Assembly (NCBI GenBank): GCA_900322175.1
Contig: ONYZ01000038.1
Location: 1-47,690, forward strand
Origin: an uncultured Prevotella sp.
GTDB taxonomy: Bacteria > Bacteroidota > Bacteroidia > Bacteroidales > Bacteroidaceae
DNA length: 47,690 nt
Direction: 5' to 3'
How positions within the stretch are numbered: the first letter of the stretch is position 1; each line of letters starts with the position of its first letter. Shown one piece after another: positions 16,578 through 25,343 of this stretch. Position numbers and translations under genes: made by a program. Under the pieces are notes generated by a model that saw only the letters and a list, made by a program, of their open reading frames with translations, was not told where the DNA came from and searched no databases.

Positions 16578-18593
16578 ATGTACAAAAAATCAATCCTTAG
16601 TGTTGCCCTCGTGGCAGCCACATTGGGTCTTAACGCCCAAAAGCCGATGACTGCCCCCGCTGGCGGCAAGGCTATCAGTGATGAATTGCTTGGCATCTTT
16701 TTCGAAGACATCAACAACTGTGCTGATGGTGGTCTTTATGCCGAGCTGATACAGAACGGCTCTTTCGAGTTTAATGCCAACGAGCGCGATGGTTGGGGGC
16801 CCAGCACAGCGTGGAAGATTTTGCGCCCAGGTCACTCACTGGGTATGCTCCAGACACGTATGGATAATAGCATCCATCCTAACAACCCCACCTATATGCG
16901 CCTGCATGCCGAGCGCACACGCGAGTTCTATGATTATACAGGCTGGCGCGGCTATGGTTTGCAGAACGATGGTTTTGGCGGCATGGTGGTAAAGGCTGGT
17001 CAGAAATACGACTTCTCAGTATTCCTGCGCAATATTGGTGATGCCAAGCAGGTACGTGTAGCCTTGGTTGAGCCCGTGCAGGGCTGGCCCCCAAAGGACC
17101 CCAAACTGTTGGCCGAGACAACCATCAACGTAAACGACAATTCGTGGAAGAAGTACGAGGCCGTATTCACTCCCACTGAGGACAGTAAGCATGCTGCCCT
17201 GCAGATATTGATGCTTACCGATGGCGATATGGATATAGATATGGTATCGCTAATGCCCGAGGACACCTATAAGGGCCATGGCTTGCGCAAGGATCTGGCC
17301 ACCACACTGGCCGATTTGAAGCCTAAGTTCATGCGATTCCCTGGTGGATGTGTGGTTCATGGTGGTGGTGATGGTTTCTGGAACACCTATCGATGGAAGA
17401 CAACTATCGGTCCTAAGGAAACCCGTCGTCAGCTTAAGAACACTTGGGGCTATCACCAGAGTGTAGGTCTGGGTTACTTTGAGTACTTCCAGTTCTGTGA
17501 GGATCTGGGTATGGAGCCACTGCCCATCCTGCCTTGCGGCGTAAGTTGTCAGGGTACCAACGGCGGTTGGAACATGTGGCCCAAGCAGGCACAAGATGTA
17601 GTGCCCATGAGCGAGATGGATGAGTGGGTAGCCGAGGCTATCGACCTGATAGAGTGGGCCAACGGCGATCCTGCCACAAACAAGTGGGCCAAGATGCGTG
17701 CCGAGGCTGGTCATCCAAAACCATTCAACCTCAAGTATTTAGGTATTGGTAACGAGGAGAAGATTTCGCCCGAGTTCATCGAGCGCTTCAAGTATATCTA
17801 CGAGCGTGTAACCAAGGCTCATCCTGAGATTGTGATTGTAGGTACTGACGGCCCTGGCTCACACAAGGATAATCCCGACTACGAAGCCGGTTGGAAACTA
17901 GCTGACGAGATTGGTATTCCTATCAACGATGAACACTATTATGAGCCTCGCGACTACTTCCTTAACAAGCGTCAGTACGATAACTATCCACGCGACCGCA
18001 AGACTAAGGTTTATCTGGGCGAGTATGCCGCTAAAGATAAGAAGCTGATTGATGCTTTGGCTGAGGGTCTGTATCTGCTGCACGTTGAGCGTAATGCCGA
18101 TGTTGTTACTATGACATCTTACGCACCGCTGCTGGCTAAGAAAGATGGCACACAGTGGAATCCTGACCTTATCTACTTTGATAACGAGCGCACTTATCCT
18201 ACTTGCAGCTACTATGTACAGCAGATGTTCGGACAGAGCGCAGGTAACTACTACTATGGCGACTGCGTGAAGTTTGAGGGCGACGCTGCCGATGCCATCC
18301 AGCCTATGGAGGGTGTGCACTACGGTCAAAGTGTGATCCTGAACACCAAGACTCGTCAGCTGTTTGTAAAGCTTGTTAACGCTAGCGCTGATGCCAAGAA
18401 GGCCAACATAAACCTGAGCCGCTTTGGTATTAAGAAACTGGCCACCAAGACTACTATCGCTGGTCAGCCTAACGACGAGAACAACTTCGACGCCCAGCCA
18501 ATCGCTCCTAAGAAAGAGCAGTTCAAGGCTAAGAAGAAGTTCACCCTCGATCTGGCTCCCCACTCAATGGTTATGCTGCAATATCAGCTGTAA
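16578..18593 (+). CDS. GH51 alpha-L-arabinofuranosidase
   Basis: The 671-residue enzyme has an N-terminal signal (MYKKSILSVALVAATLGLNA). It begins with the family hallmark ISDELLGIFFEDINNCADGG, has a carbohydrate-binding-like insert at about 80-230, a TIM barrel, and a C-terminal beta-sandwich (Alpha-L-AF_C). The acid/base Glu393 lies in LGIGNEEK and the nucleophile Glu482 in VYLGEYAA. It removes alpha-L-arabinofuranosyl branches from arabinan or rhamnogalacturonan I. Together with the GH127 gene it covers both anomers of arabinofuranose. Last gene of the plus-strand operon, followed by a strong terminator. Confidence 0.93.
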   Translation: MYKKSILSVALVAATLGLNAQKPMTAPAGGKAISDELLGIFFEDINNCADGGLYAELIQNGSFEFNANERDGWGPSTAWKILRPGHSLGMLQTRMDNSIHPNNPTYMRLHAERTREFYDYTGWRGYGLQNDGFGGMVVKAGQKYDFSVFLRNIGDAKQVRVALVEPVQGWPPKDPKLLAETTINVNDNSWKKYEAVFTPTEDSKHAALQILMLTDGDMDIDMVSLMPEDTYKGHGLRKDLATTLADLKPKFMRFPGGCVVHGGGDGFWNTYRWKTTIGPKETRRQLKNTWGYHQSVGLGYFEYFQFCEDLGMEPLPILPCGVSCQGTNGGWNMWPKQAQDVVPMSEMDEWVAEAIDLIEWANGDPATNKWAKMRAEAGHPKPFNLKYLGIGNEEKISPEFIERFKYIYERVTKAHPEIVIVGTDGPGSHKDNPDYEAGWKLADEIGIPINDEHYYEPRDYFLNKRQYDNYPRDRKTKVYLGEYAAKDKKLIDALAEGLYLLHVERNADVVTMTSYAPLLAKKDGTQWNPDLIYFDNERTYPTCSYYVQQMFGQSAGNYYYGDCVKFEGDAADAIQPMEGVHYGQSVILNTKTRQLFVKLVNASADAKKANINLSRFGIKKLATKTTIAGQPNDENNFDAQPIAPKKEQFKAKKKFTLDLAPHSMVMLQYQL

Positions 18594-18606
18594 TCTGCAG
18601 AATAAT

Positions 18607-18648
18607 AATAAATCCCCGCTGACTCTTGGCGGGGATTTATTGTTTTTA
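18607..18648. terminator. Bidirectional terminator between GH51 and CotH genes
   Basis: A 13-bp perfect stem, AATAAATCCCCGC (18607-18619) and its complement (18629-18641), with a 9-nt loop, is followed by TGTTTTT on the plus strand and preceded by A-rich sequence. It serves both convergent genes. Confidence 0.85.
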
Positions 18649-21108
18649 TAACTTAACAGCTTTTGCTCCTACTTTCAGCACATGGAGTTGGTTTGTGGGG
18701 AGAGTGATGGTGATTGTTGAGCCATCTGATACTGCTGTATAGATGCTCATACCTCGCAAATCGTAGAGTTGAATCTTGGTGCCTGCTGGTACACCTGTCA
18801 GTGTAAGCTGCTTTCCGCTCTTCTGCCATATCCATGTGTCCTCGTTTACACTACTGATTCCTGTTGCATCTCTCAGTATGGGATTGATGGCCAGACTCTT
18901 GCAAGATGGCATTGTAAACTCATAACGGGCACCTTCTACTTCTGTATTGTTCACGCTGCCGTTTGACAATGTGGTCTTTACATTCCATCCAGAAACTTCC
19001 TTACCTTCAGGAGCTGTAGCTTCTAGAATCAATGCCCTGTTGGGATAGAATTTTCCATTGAAGGTGTTGCGGGTAAGAGGCACTCCATTAATCGAAACCT
19101 CAGCCTCCAGATCGCTCGAAGAATCGGTAGTGACAGTGAACTTGATGGGCGAACCAAGTGAGTAGGTATTGCCTAGCTGCTTGTACATCTCGTCGTTACG
19201 CTTTAATAGCCAAGTGCGAATCTTGCCTGTTTCGTCGTCGACATTTGGCCACCAAGGGTTGTAGATGGTTTCCTGATGCTTTGTCCATTCAGGTCTCATC
19301 AATTCGTACATTGGGTCCCAAATCTCGCGTATACGGGCAGAATTAAGGAAGTCGCCCATATATACGCAGAATCGGTCGATAAACTCGCGCTTGAAGTCGG
19401 CATCTTCCATCTGTCTGCGGAACATACGTGTGGCATCCCATGTGATAGAGAAATTGGCGTTCTTGTGTATGTTAGAGTCGTCAGGGTTATACCACTGGTC
19501 GATAATCCTATGGTCGTAGCCGCCCGATGCTCCAGCATCTCCTCCATAAAGCCCCATCGTATAATCTAGATCTTTGGCTATCCAGCGCCATTTACCGCCT
19601 TCGGCTCTTGGGCGCCAAAGTACGTTGTTGTTGCCAGGATAGTCGAGATTGTTGAAGTACATATTCATGATAGTTATGCGCAGATACTCCTCCCAGTCCA
19701 TCAGCTCAGCATATTCGGCCAGTGTATGGCCATGCTCCTCGCAGAACTGCTTGAAGGCAGTAAAGTTGTCGATAGTACCCTCTTTAAGCTCCTCGTTTTC
19801 TATCAGGTCGATATCCTCAAGTCCGTCGTAGTGGGTAATGATATTGTTCTCGTTTGCACGCTCGCGTATGTTAAGCATTCCCCAGTATTGGCCATTGATA
19901 TAAACAACAGATGGGCGCCAGGCCTGCCAGTCGATATCTGCATTTTGGGCCATAGCTCGCTGGGCTACTGCATCGCGCATATATATTCCTTCACGGTCGT
20001 TTCCTGCATTGCGCAGTACTATCGACTTATAGTTGGTCAGTCCTGGGCACTGATCAGGGAAGAACTCGTATTCCATATTCTTCTTTCCAAAGCGTTTATG
20101 GCTATAGATGCCCATTGACTTTCTTTTTGCCTCACGAGAGTAAGCACCTGTGATACGAGTCTCGCAAAGCTGATTAAGCTGTGCAGGCTCGCCCTCTGTA
20201 TCAAACAGTTCGAAGTTGATAGGGCGGCGCCAATCCTTCTGCTCACTCTTTTCGTGGGTATTGTTGTTTGCAAATATACCTATCTTGCTATCATTCAGAT
20301 ACTTATCGTTGGTCACGATACTGATGATAGGGATAGAAAGGTTGCGATGGTGGAAGATGTACGACTGGACAGTACTAACAGGCGACAGCCAACCTGTGCA
20401 GAACAGCTTGGCGCGAACGGCAGTTGACTTGCTGATTAGGATTTCAGAGTTGTACTTGGTGCTTGTTGCTGTTGGCTCTGTTCCATTAGTGGTATAGCGA
20501 ATAACTGTTCCATCAGGACAACCTTCTGGCAGCGAGAGCGCAAGTTTAAAGGATTTTGTGCCCTTAACCACTTTGCCCTGTTCGCTGAACACAGGTTCGC
20601 CCAGTATGTGGTCGCGATCACATATCTCGCCTGTGTTAGTTGCTTTGGGCGATGGAGTAAGCTGATATCCCCACTCGTCAGCACCGTCAGTCTTTCGGCC
20701 ATAGGCAATGTTTGGTGCAGGCTGTTTTTTCAGATCCTTCACCTTATCTATAATAGTAGATCCTTCGAACAGATAAATCTCGCATCCCTTGCCTGATTCT
20801 AGTCGGAAGTCGGTGTGCATATCTTTGCCCACCTTGTCGCAATACACTAGGGCATATCCTTTGGCGGCAATCCTGACGTTGCCCAATTGCCATGCATCGC
20901 TACCGTCTTCTTTGGTGCCCAACTTATAGTTTGTAAGTTGCAAAGGCGAGTCACCTGCATTATATAGTTCAACCCATGAATCAGGAAAATCGTTAAGATC
21001 GTCCATAATACAGTCGATGTTTGACTGCATAAATTCGTTAATAACTAGCTGGGCACGGCTTGTTTGCCATCCCAATAACAGTGAGACAATAATGGTAAGT
21101 TTCTTCAT
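18646..21108 (-). CDS. Secreted CotH-kinase-like protein with lamin-tail and Ig-like domains
   Basis: The 820-residue product has a signal peptide (MKKLTIIVSLLLGWQTSRAQ). A lamin-tail domain follows at about 21-140 (LVINEFMQSNIDC, WVELYNAG), then a CHB_HEX_C-like beta domain at about 175-250 (GTVIRYTTNGTEPTA) and a CotH-type kinase fold at about 255-590 (SIVLRNAGNDREG, IAKDLDYTMGL). The C-terminus ends in a beta domain with an LYDLRG motif like type IX secretion sorting tails. CotH proteins are atypical protein kinases in spore coats; the Bacteroidetes secreted versions have no settled function. It is transcribed alone, divergently from the phosphatase gene. Confidence 0.8.
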   Translation of the reverse strand: MKKLTIIVSLLLGWQTSRAQLVINEFMQSNIDCIMDDLNDFPDSWVELYNAGDSPLQLTNYKLGTKEDGSDAWQLGNVRIAAKGYALVYCDKVGKDMHTDFRLESGKGCEIYLFEGSTIIDKVKDLKKQPAPNIAYGRKTDGADEWGYQLTPSPKATNTGEICDRDHILGEPVFSEQGKVVKGTKSFKLALSLPEGCPDGTVIRYTTNGTEPTATSTKYNSEILISKSTAVRAKLFCTGWLSPVSTVQSYIFHHRNLSIPIISIVTNDKYLNDSKIGIFANNNTHEKSEQKDWRRPINFELFDTEGEPAQLNQLCETRITGAYSREAKRKSMGIYSHKRFGKKNMEYEFFPDQCPGLTNYKSIVLRNAGNDREGIYMRDAVAQRAMAQNADIDWQAWRPSVVYINGQYWGMLNIRERANENNIITHYDGLEDIDLIENEELKEGTIDNFTAFKQFCEEHGHTLAEYAELMDWEEYLRITIMNMYFNNLDYPGNNNVLWRPRAEGGKWRWIAKDLDYTMGLYGGDAGASGGYDHRIIDQWYNPDDSNIHKNANFSITWDATRMFRRQMEDADFKREFIDRFCVYMGDFLNSARIREIWDPMYELMRPEWTKHQETIYNPWWPNVDDETGKIRTWLLKRNDEMYKQLGNTYSLGSPIKFTVTTDSSSDLEAEVSINGVPLTRNTFNGKFYPNRALILEATAPEGKEVSGWNVKTTLSNGSVNNTEVEGARYEFTMPSCKSLAINPILRDATGISSVNEDTWIWQKSGKQLTLTGVPAGTKIQLYDLRGMSIYTAVSDGSTITITLPTNQLHVLKVGAKAVKL

Positions 21109-21116
21109 AACGGTCG

Positions 21117-21124
21117 CAAAGTTA
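21117..21124 (-). promoter_or_regulatory. -7 element of the CotH gene
   Basis: TAACTTTG on the minus strand, 8 bp before the ATG, matches TAnnTTTG. The -33 element is not clear. Confidence 0.45.
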
Positions 21125-21167
21125 CAAATTATTTAAGTGAAAATGCATAGATTTCCCAAAAAATATC

Positions 21168-21175
21168 TATCTTTG
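21168..21175 (+). promoter_or_regulatory. -7 element of the histidine phosphatase gene
   Basis: TATCTTTG, 20 bp before the ATG at 21196, matches TAnnTTTG. No clear TTTG lies 19-21 bp upstream. Confidence 0.5.
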
Positions 21176-21195
21176 CAACATATAACAAAGAATAA

Positions 21196-22506
21196 ATGAC
21201 AATGAAACAACAATTATTGATTTTTGCTATCGGTTTTTCGATGACAATGCAGGCACAGAATGCTCCTGTATTCGAGACTTCTGCCAAGGATGAGATTACA
21301 GCCAACAGATTTTTGGCTGGTAGTAACTATCTGGATTATGATCGCCAGCTGTCTGACAAACCTCTCACTCCTAGTCCTAAGAACTACGAACCTTATTATA
21401 TGAGCCATTATGGTCGTCATGGTTCGCGTTGGCTTATCAGTGATGGAAACTACTCTAAACCTATCGCCACGCTGAAGATTGCCAAGGAGCAGGGTAAGCT
21501 TACTCCGCTTGGACTTAAGACACTTGCTGCCATCGAGGACATATATGCTACAGCAGATAAGCGCCTGGGCGATCTTACAACAGTAGGTGAGCGTCAGCAT
21601 CACGGCATTGGTAAGCGAATGACACAGAACTTCCCAGAAATCTTTAAGACCAAGAACATTAAGATTGATGCTCGCAGCACAACTGTGAACCGTTGTATAC
21701 TCTCGATGATAGCTGAGTGCGAGGAGTTGGCTGCTGCTAATCCCACAGCACAGATTCATAACGATGTGAGCGAGAGCCTGCAGTACTATCTCAATCAGCC
21801 CTGGGACGGATTGGTACAGAAGATGGGACGAACAACAGGCGACAAGGAGGAGCGTGAATACACCATGAAGTGGACTCACCCTGAGCGCCTGATGAAACAA
21901 CTGTTTAACGATCAGGCTTACGTATATAATAATGTGAACGCAAACCAGCTGATGCGCCAGATATTCCACGTGGCTTGCAACATGCAGAGTCATGACACCG
22001 ATCTGGAACTCTTCTCGCTGTTTACAGACGAAGAGGTTTATGATTTTTGGCGAATCAACAATATCGGATGGTATGTTGACTATGGTGCATCGCCCGTTTC
22101 TAGCGGCAAAATGCCTTTCAGTCAGCTTAACCTGCTAAAGAACATCATTGCTACAGCCGATACTGTAACCCTGACTCAGGCCACACTGCGTTTTGGTCAT
22201 GAGGTATGTGTAATGCCACTGGCTTGCTTGCTGGAACTCGACAATTGCGGAATGGCAGTAAGTAATCTCGATGAGCTCGACAAGTACTGGCGTAACTATC
22301 GCATCTTCCCCATGGGGTGCAACATCCAGTTGGTATTCTATCGCCCCAAAAAGGGAAAGACTGGCGACATATTGGTAAAAGCCCTCTTGAACGAGCGCGA
22401 GGCTTATCTGCCAATCAAGACTACCCAGTGGCCCTACTACAATTGGCAGGAGCTGCGCACATATTATCTTAACAAGATTGCGGCCTTTGAGGCTGAAAAT
22501 GAATAA
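21196..22506 (+). CDS. Periplasmic histidine-type acid phosphatase (phytase-like branch)
   Basis: The 436-residue exported protein (signal ending near TMQAQ) carries the branch-2 histidine phosphatase motif RHGSR (Arg74, His75, Arg78) and a C-terminal HE pair (His335, Glu336 in FGHEVCV), the equivalents of the RHGxRxP and HD/HAE sites. It should hydrolyse phosphomonoesters, possibly inositol phosphates from plant material. Two start codons are in frame, at 21196 and 21202; the second gives MKQQLLIFAIG and is equally plausible. Monocistronic, with a terminator directly after. Confidence 0.82.
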   Translation: MTMKQQLLIFAIGFSMTMQAQNAPVFETSAKDEITANRFLAGSNYLDYDRQLSDKPLTPSPKNYEPYYMSHYGRHGSRWLISDGNYSKPIATLKIAKEQGKLTPLGLKTLAAIEDIYATADKRLGDLTTVGERQHHGIGKRMTQNFPEIFKTKNIKIDARSTTVNRCILSMIAECEELAAANPTAQIHNDVSESLQYYLNQPWDGLVQKMGRTTGDKEEREYTMKWTHPERLMKQLFNDQAYVYNNVNANQLMRQIFHVACNMQSHDTDLELFSLFTDEEVYDFWRINNIGWYVDYGASPVSSGKMPFSQLNLLKNIIATADTVTLTQATLRFGHEVCVMPLACLLELDNCGMAVSNLDELDKYWRNYRIFPMGCNIQLVFYRPKKGKTGDILVKALLNEREAYLPIKTTQWPYYNWQELRTYYLNKIAAFEAENE

Positions 22507-22510
22507 AAAC

Positions 22511-22547
22511 ATAAAGCCCTCACGGAATTGCGAGGGCTTTATTATTT
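22511..22547. terminator. Bidirectional terminator between the phosphatase and DUF3108 genes
   Basis: An 11-bp perfect stem, ATAAAGCCCTC (22511-22521) and GAGGGCTTTAT (22532-22542), with a 10-nt loop and T/A-rich flanks, sits 4 bp after the phosphatase stop and just after the end of the convergent DUF3108 gene. Confidence 0.8.
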
Positions 22548-23355
22548 AATTGATCTTAGAGGTCATCGCACTGCGAATACCCTTATAGTTTTTAAGGTAC
22601 GCCTTGGCACTTCCGAACGAAAGGAACATGTCGAGGCGTACTGGTATGTGGTTCTGATCGTCGGTGATGTAGAAGCGGATGAGCTCGTGGCTTTTTCCGT
22701 CTTCACGCTCATAGAACGACATAACCAGACAGCGGAATTTCTCCTTTGTACCGTTCATCTTGAAGTTCTCCTTGCCGCGATATTCAAGCCACGAATTGGA
22801 GAGGCTGCGTGCATCGCTGATAGGCATTGGGATAGTCTGTCCCTTTTTGAGTTTAGATGCATCAAAGTTGCGTGCTCTCAAGAATATCGACATCATATCG
22901 TAGATGCAACTGCGATAGGTGCTAGTGGCCCACAGGTGCTCGCCATGTGATGTGATGCGGTGCTTCTTCAGCTGACAATTGCTACCAGGATAGCTGTACC
23001 ATATCTCGTCTACATAATAGCTCTTACCCTCTCTGGCACCCTTGCGGAAGTAAAGAGGCGAAAGGTCTGGATTGCAGTATGACAGCAGGGTGTCGCGCAT
23101 GGTGAAATACTTGTCGAGCTTAGAGTTGCCACGAGTAACCAGATACGACTTCCAGGCATCTTTGCCCTCGAACTTTGTCATCTTGGTATCCATCTGGGCG
23201 GCACCAACCTTAACCCAGATAAACTGCCAGTTAAAATACAGGTCGTATTCCAGACTCTCACCACTCTTAAAGGCTGTGTTTGCTATTCCACACTGGGCAT
23301 CAGCAGTAATAGTCATGCCCAAAGCAATACAGATGGTTAGAATTATCTTTTTCAT
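22546..23355 (-). CDS. Exported DUF3108 protein
   Basis: The 269-residue protein has a signal peptide (MKKIILTICIALGMTITADAQ) and then GESLEYDLYFNWQFIWVKVG, the opening beta strands of DUF3108. The rest is predicted to be a beta-rich periplasmic domain with no catalytic motif that I recognise. DUF3108 proteins are generally thought to act in the envelope. It ends a three-gene operon (GH3-fold enzyme, Ig-like lipoprotein, DUF3108), and its ATG overlaps the previous stop by 4 bp, so the proteins are probably made in fixed ratio. Confidence 0.82.
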   Translation of the reverse strand: MKKIILTICIALGMTITADAQCGIANTAFKSGESLEYDLYFNWQFIWVKVGAAQMDTKMTKFEGKDAWKSYLVTRGNSKLDKYFTMRDTLLSYCNPDLSPLYFRKGAREGKSYYVDEIWYSYPGSNCQLKKHRITSHGEHLWATSTYRSCIYDMMSIFLRARNFDASKLKKGQTIPMPISDARSLSNSWLEYRGKENFKMNGTKEKFRCLVMSFYEREDGKSHELIRFYITDDQNHIPVRLDMFLSFGSAKAYLKNYKGIRSAMTSKIN

Positions 23356-25325
23356 TTTATATTATCGGTATTGATGCCCTTGTCCTTAAGGTATGTAATA
23401 CCCAGTTGGCGGGCTCGTTCTACATTTCTGTTCTTTTGTTTCTTGGCTGCCTCTGGCTTTTGCTTAGTTATTTTTTCAGGTTTTTGTTTATAGATAGGAG
23501 TACCTGTAACATTCCAGGTCTGCGTAACATCCCATTTGGCTTTGCATTCTATCTCGCGAGGATAGTAGTACACGGCTTCTGCCTGACGGTCTTCGGCATA
23601 GTTACCAGTATCCCATACGCCATTGCCATTGCTGTCTATAAAGGCACTGATGTAATACTTATCTGGCTTGATGAATTTAAACTCGGCCACATGGTTCACA
23701 ACATTAGCCTGCTTAACCAGTTTGTCGGATGAACTGAGCAACCGTACAGTCATAGCAGAGTCCTCAACTCCAGTGATGTTAAGTTTCAGTGTGCCGTATT
23801 CGTCTTCGGTCTTGACCTTGATGCCTTGTTTGAATGCATTGGATACCTTTCCATAGATATCGATGAAAGCAGCCGAATCTACCTCAAGGCTATATTCGAC
23901 GCCAGGACGCCAATCGGCCAATAGCTGATAGCTACGAAGTTGGTAAGGTATTGGTTCCATTCTGCAATCTGACTCGTACCACACGGAGTCGATCATAGAA
24001 TAGAGATGAACCCCAGCAGTATCACAGTGTTGCAGCGGTGTGGGCATTTCTATTCTTACTATCTTGTCTGGATCCATCGATGCAGGTGTATCGTATTTCA
24101 CATCGAGAGGTTTCTCGCGCCAGATGGTGTCTACCTCCTCGCCTCGTTTCATTCTCTTTTCCAGATCTTTGCGCCACTGGTCCTTCTGCTTGTTCAACTC
24201 CTTCTGGCGTTTCTCAAACGAGACCTTAGCCAATACGTCAGTAGTATCAGTTTGATTGATCAGTACACCAGCCGAATCGGTCATAAGATAACTTATCTCC
24301 ATTCGCAAGGTGTCTTGATTAACCAGAGCAGTATCGCGAAGCCAATAGTGGATTGTGTCTTGCTTCTCATTGGTCTCGATTACAAATGCACTATCGCTAT
24401 CAAAGTTAAGTCCCTTGATTACAGGTAGTTGTGGGTTGCCATAGCTGAAGTACATTGAGAACTTGTTGGCTTCTGCACGTTCTGTCTTGATAAGATAACG
24501 GTCTGTTTGTATATGTGTGAATGCCAGCAGGGTAATATCATCAGGCAGGAAGTGGGTATATGGCACCTTGATAAGTGCATCGATATGCAGAGAGTCGCGC
24601 CAGATGGTATCAGTGCGAGTGTCAGGCTTTGAACTTGGTTCGAATGTAAGGTGATTATAACCTATCATCTCACTCTTCTGCGAGAATCGGAAGTCACCAT
24701 CGGCATCCTGAAGTGCGTATGCACGATAAGTGCCAGGAGCCACACCTTTAACTACGAAATGTCCTCGACTGTCAGTGCGAGAGACGCGCAACATGGGCTT
24801 TGTCTGGAATGCTGAATCGGCCAGGTCGCTATATAGTCCCACCATAATCCCCTTGATTGGTTCTAGATTGCTAGCGTCGAGCACATAACCTGAGACCTCG
24901 AAGGTGTCTATTCGTTCGCCAGTAGAGAAACTATAGGTATAGCTGCCCATAGGGTTGTTTTCGTTGTTGTCGCTGATAGCATCGCTAAAGTCGATGGTGT
25001 AGGTGGTGTTGGGCACCAACGAATCCTGAAGTTCTACCACAATCTTTTTTCCAGTAGCCTTGATATCAGGCACTTCCAGTTGTGGAGGCGATACTATCAC
25101 CTTATTGGTGGCATCGGTAAGTTTGATGTACTCGTCGAAAAGTATCGTAATCTTCTTAGCCGAAATATTCGTGGCTTGGTCCTCAGGTATGCAAGCAACA
25201 ACCTTTGGTGGATCGTCGTCATACCATCCGCCATCAGGCGAACCCATGCGGGCACAACTTGCAATTATTGTTGCAATGGCAAAATGAAAAAATGTAATAA
25301 TTAAGAGATTCTCTTTGTTCTTCAT
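23352..25325 (-). CDS. Ig-like domain lipoprotein (Big_5 type)
   Basis: The 657-residue protein is a lipoprotein with Cys24 in IIASC, followed by MGSPDGG, a common start for surface-exposed Bacteroidetes lipoproteins. A bacterial Ig-like Big_5 domain lies at about 40-135 (PPKVVACIPEDQATNIS, then YTIDFSDAISDNNENNPMGS). It is followed by a carboxypeptidase-regulatory-like fold and a long beta-rich body. The tail is strongly basic (repeated KQKPE units), unusual for a surface protein. It lies in the middle of the operon, 18 bp after the GH3-fold gene and overlapping DUF3108. Probable envelope scaffold; function unknown. Confidence 0.8.
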   Translation of the reverse strand: MKNKENLLIITFFHFAIATIIASCARMGSPDGGWYDDDPPKVVACIPEDQATNISAKKITILFDEYIKLTDATNKVIVSPPQLEVPDIKATGKKIVVELQDSLVPNTTYTIDFSDAISDNNENNPMGSYTYSFSTGERIDTFEVSGYVLDASNLEPIKGIMVGLYSDLADSAFQTKPMLRVSRTDSRGHFVVKGVAPGTYRAYALQDADGDFRFSQKSEMIGYNHLTFEPSSKPDTRTDTIWRDSLHIDALIKVPYTHFLPDDITLLAFTHIQTDRYLIKTERAEANKFSMYFSYGNPQLPVIKGLNFDSDSAFVIETNEKQDTIHYWLRDTALVNQDTLRMEISYLMTDSAGVLINQTDTTDVLAKVSFEKRQKELNKQKDQWRKDLEKRMKRGEEVDTIWREKPLDVKYDTPASMDPDKIVRIEMPTPLQHCDTAGVHLYSMIDSVWYESDCRMEPIPYQLRSYQLLADWRPGVEYSLEVDSAAFIDIYGKVSNAFKQGIKVKTEDEYGTLKLNITGVEDSAMTVRLLSSSDKLVKQANVVNHVAEFKFIKPDKYYISAFIDSNGNGVWDTGNYAEDRQAEAVYYYPREIECKAKWDVTQTWNVTGTPIYKQKPEKITKQKPEAAKKQKNRNVERARQLGITYLKDKGINTDNIK

Positions 25326-25343
25326 CCTTTTTACATTTTATAA

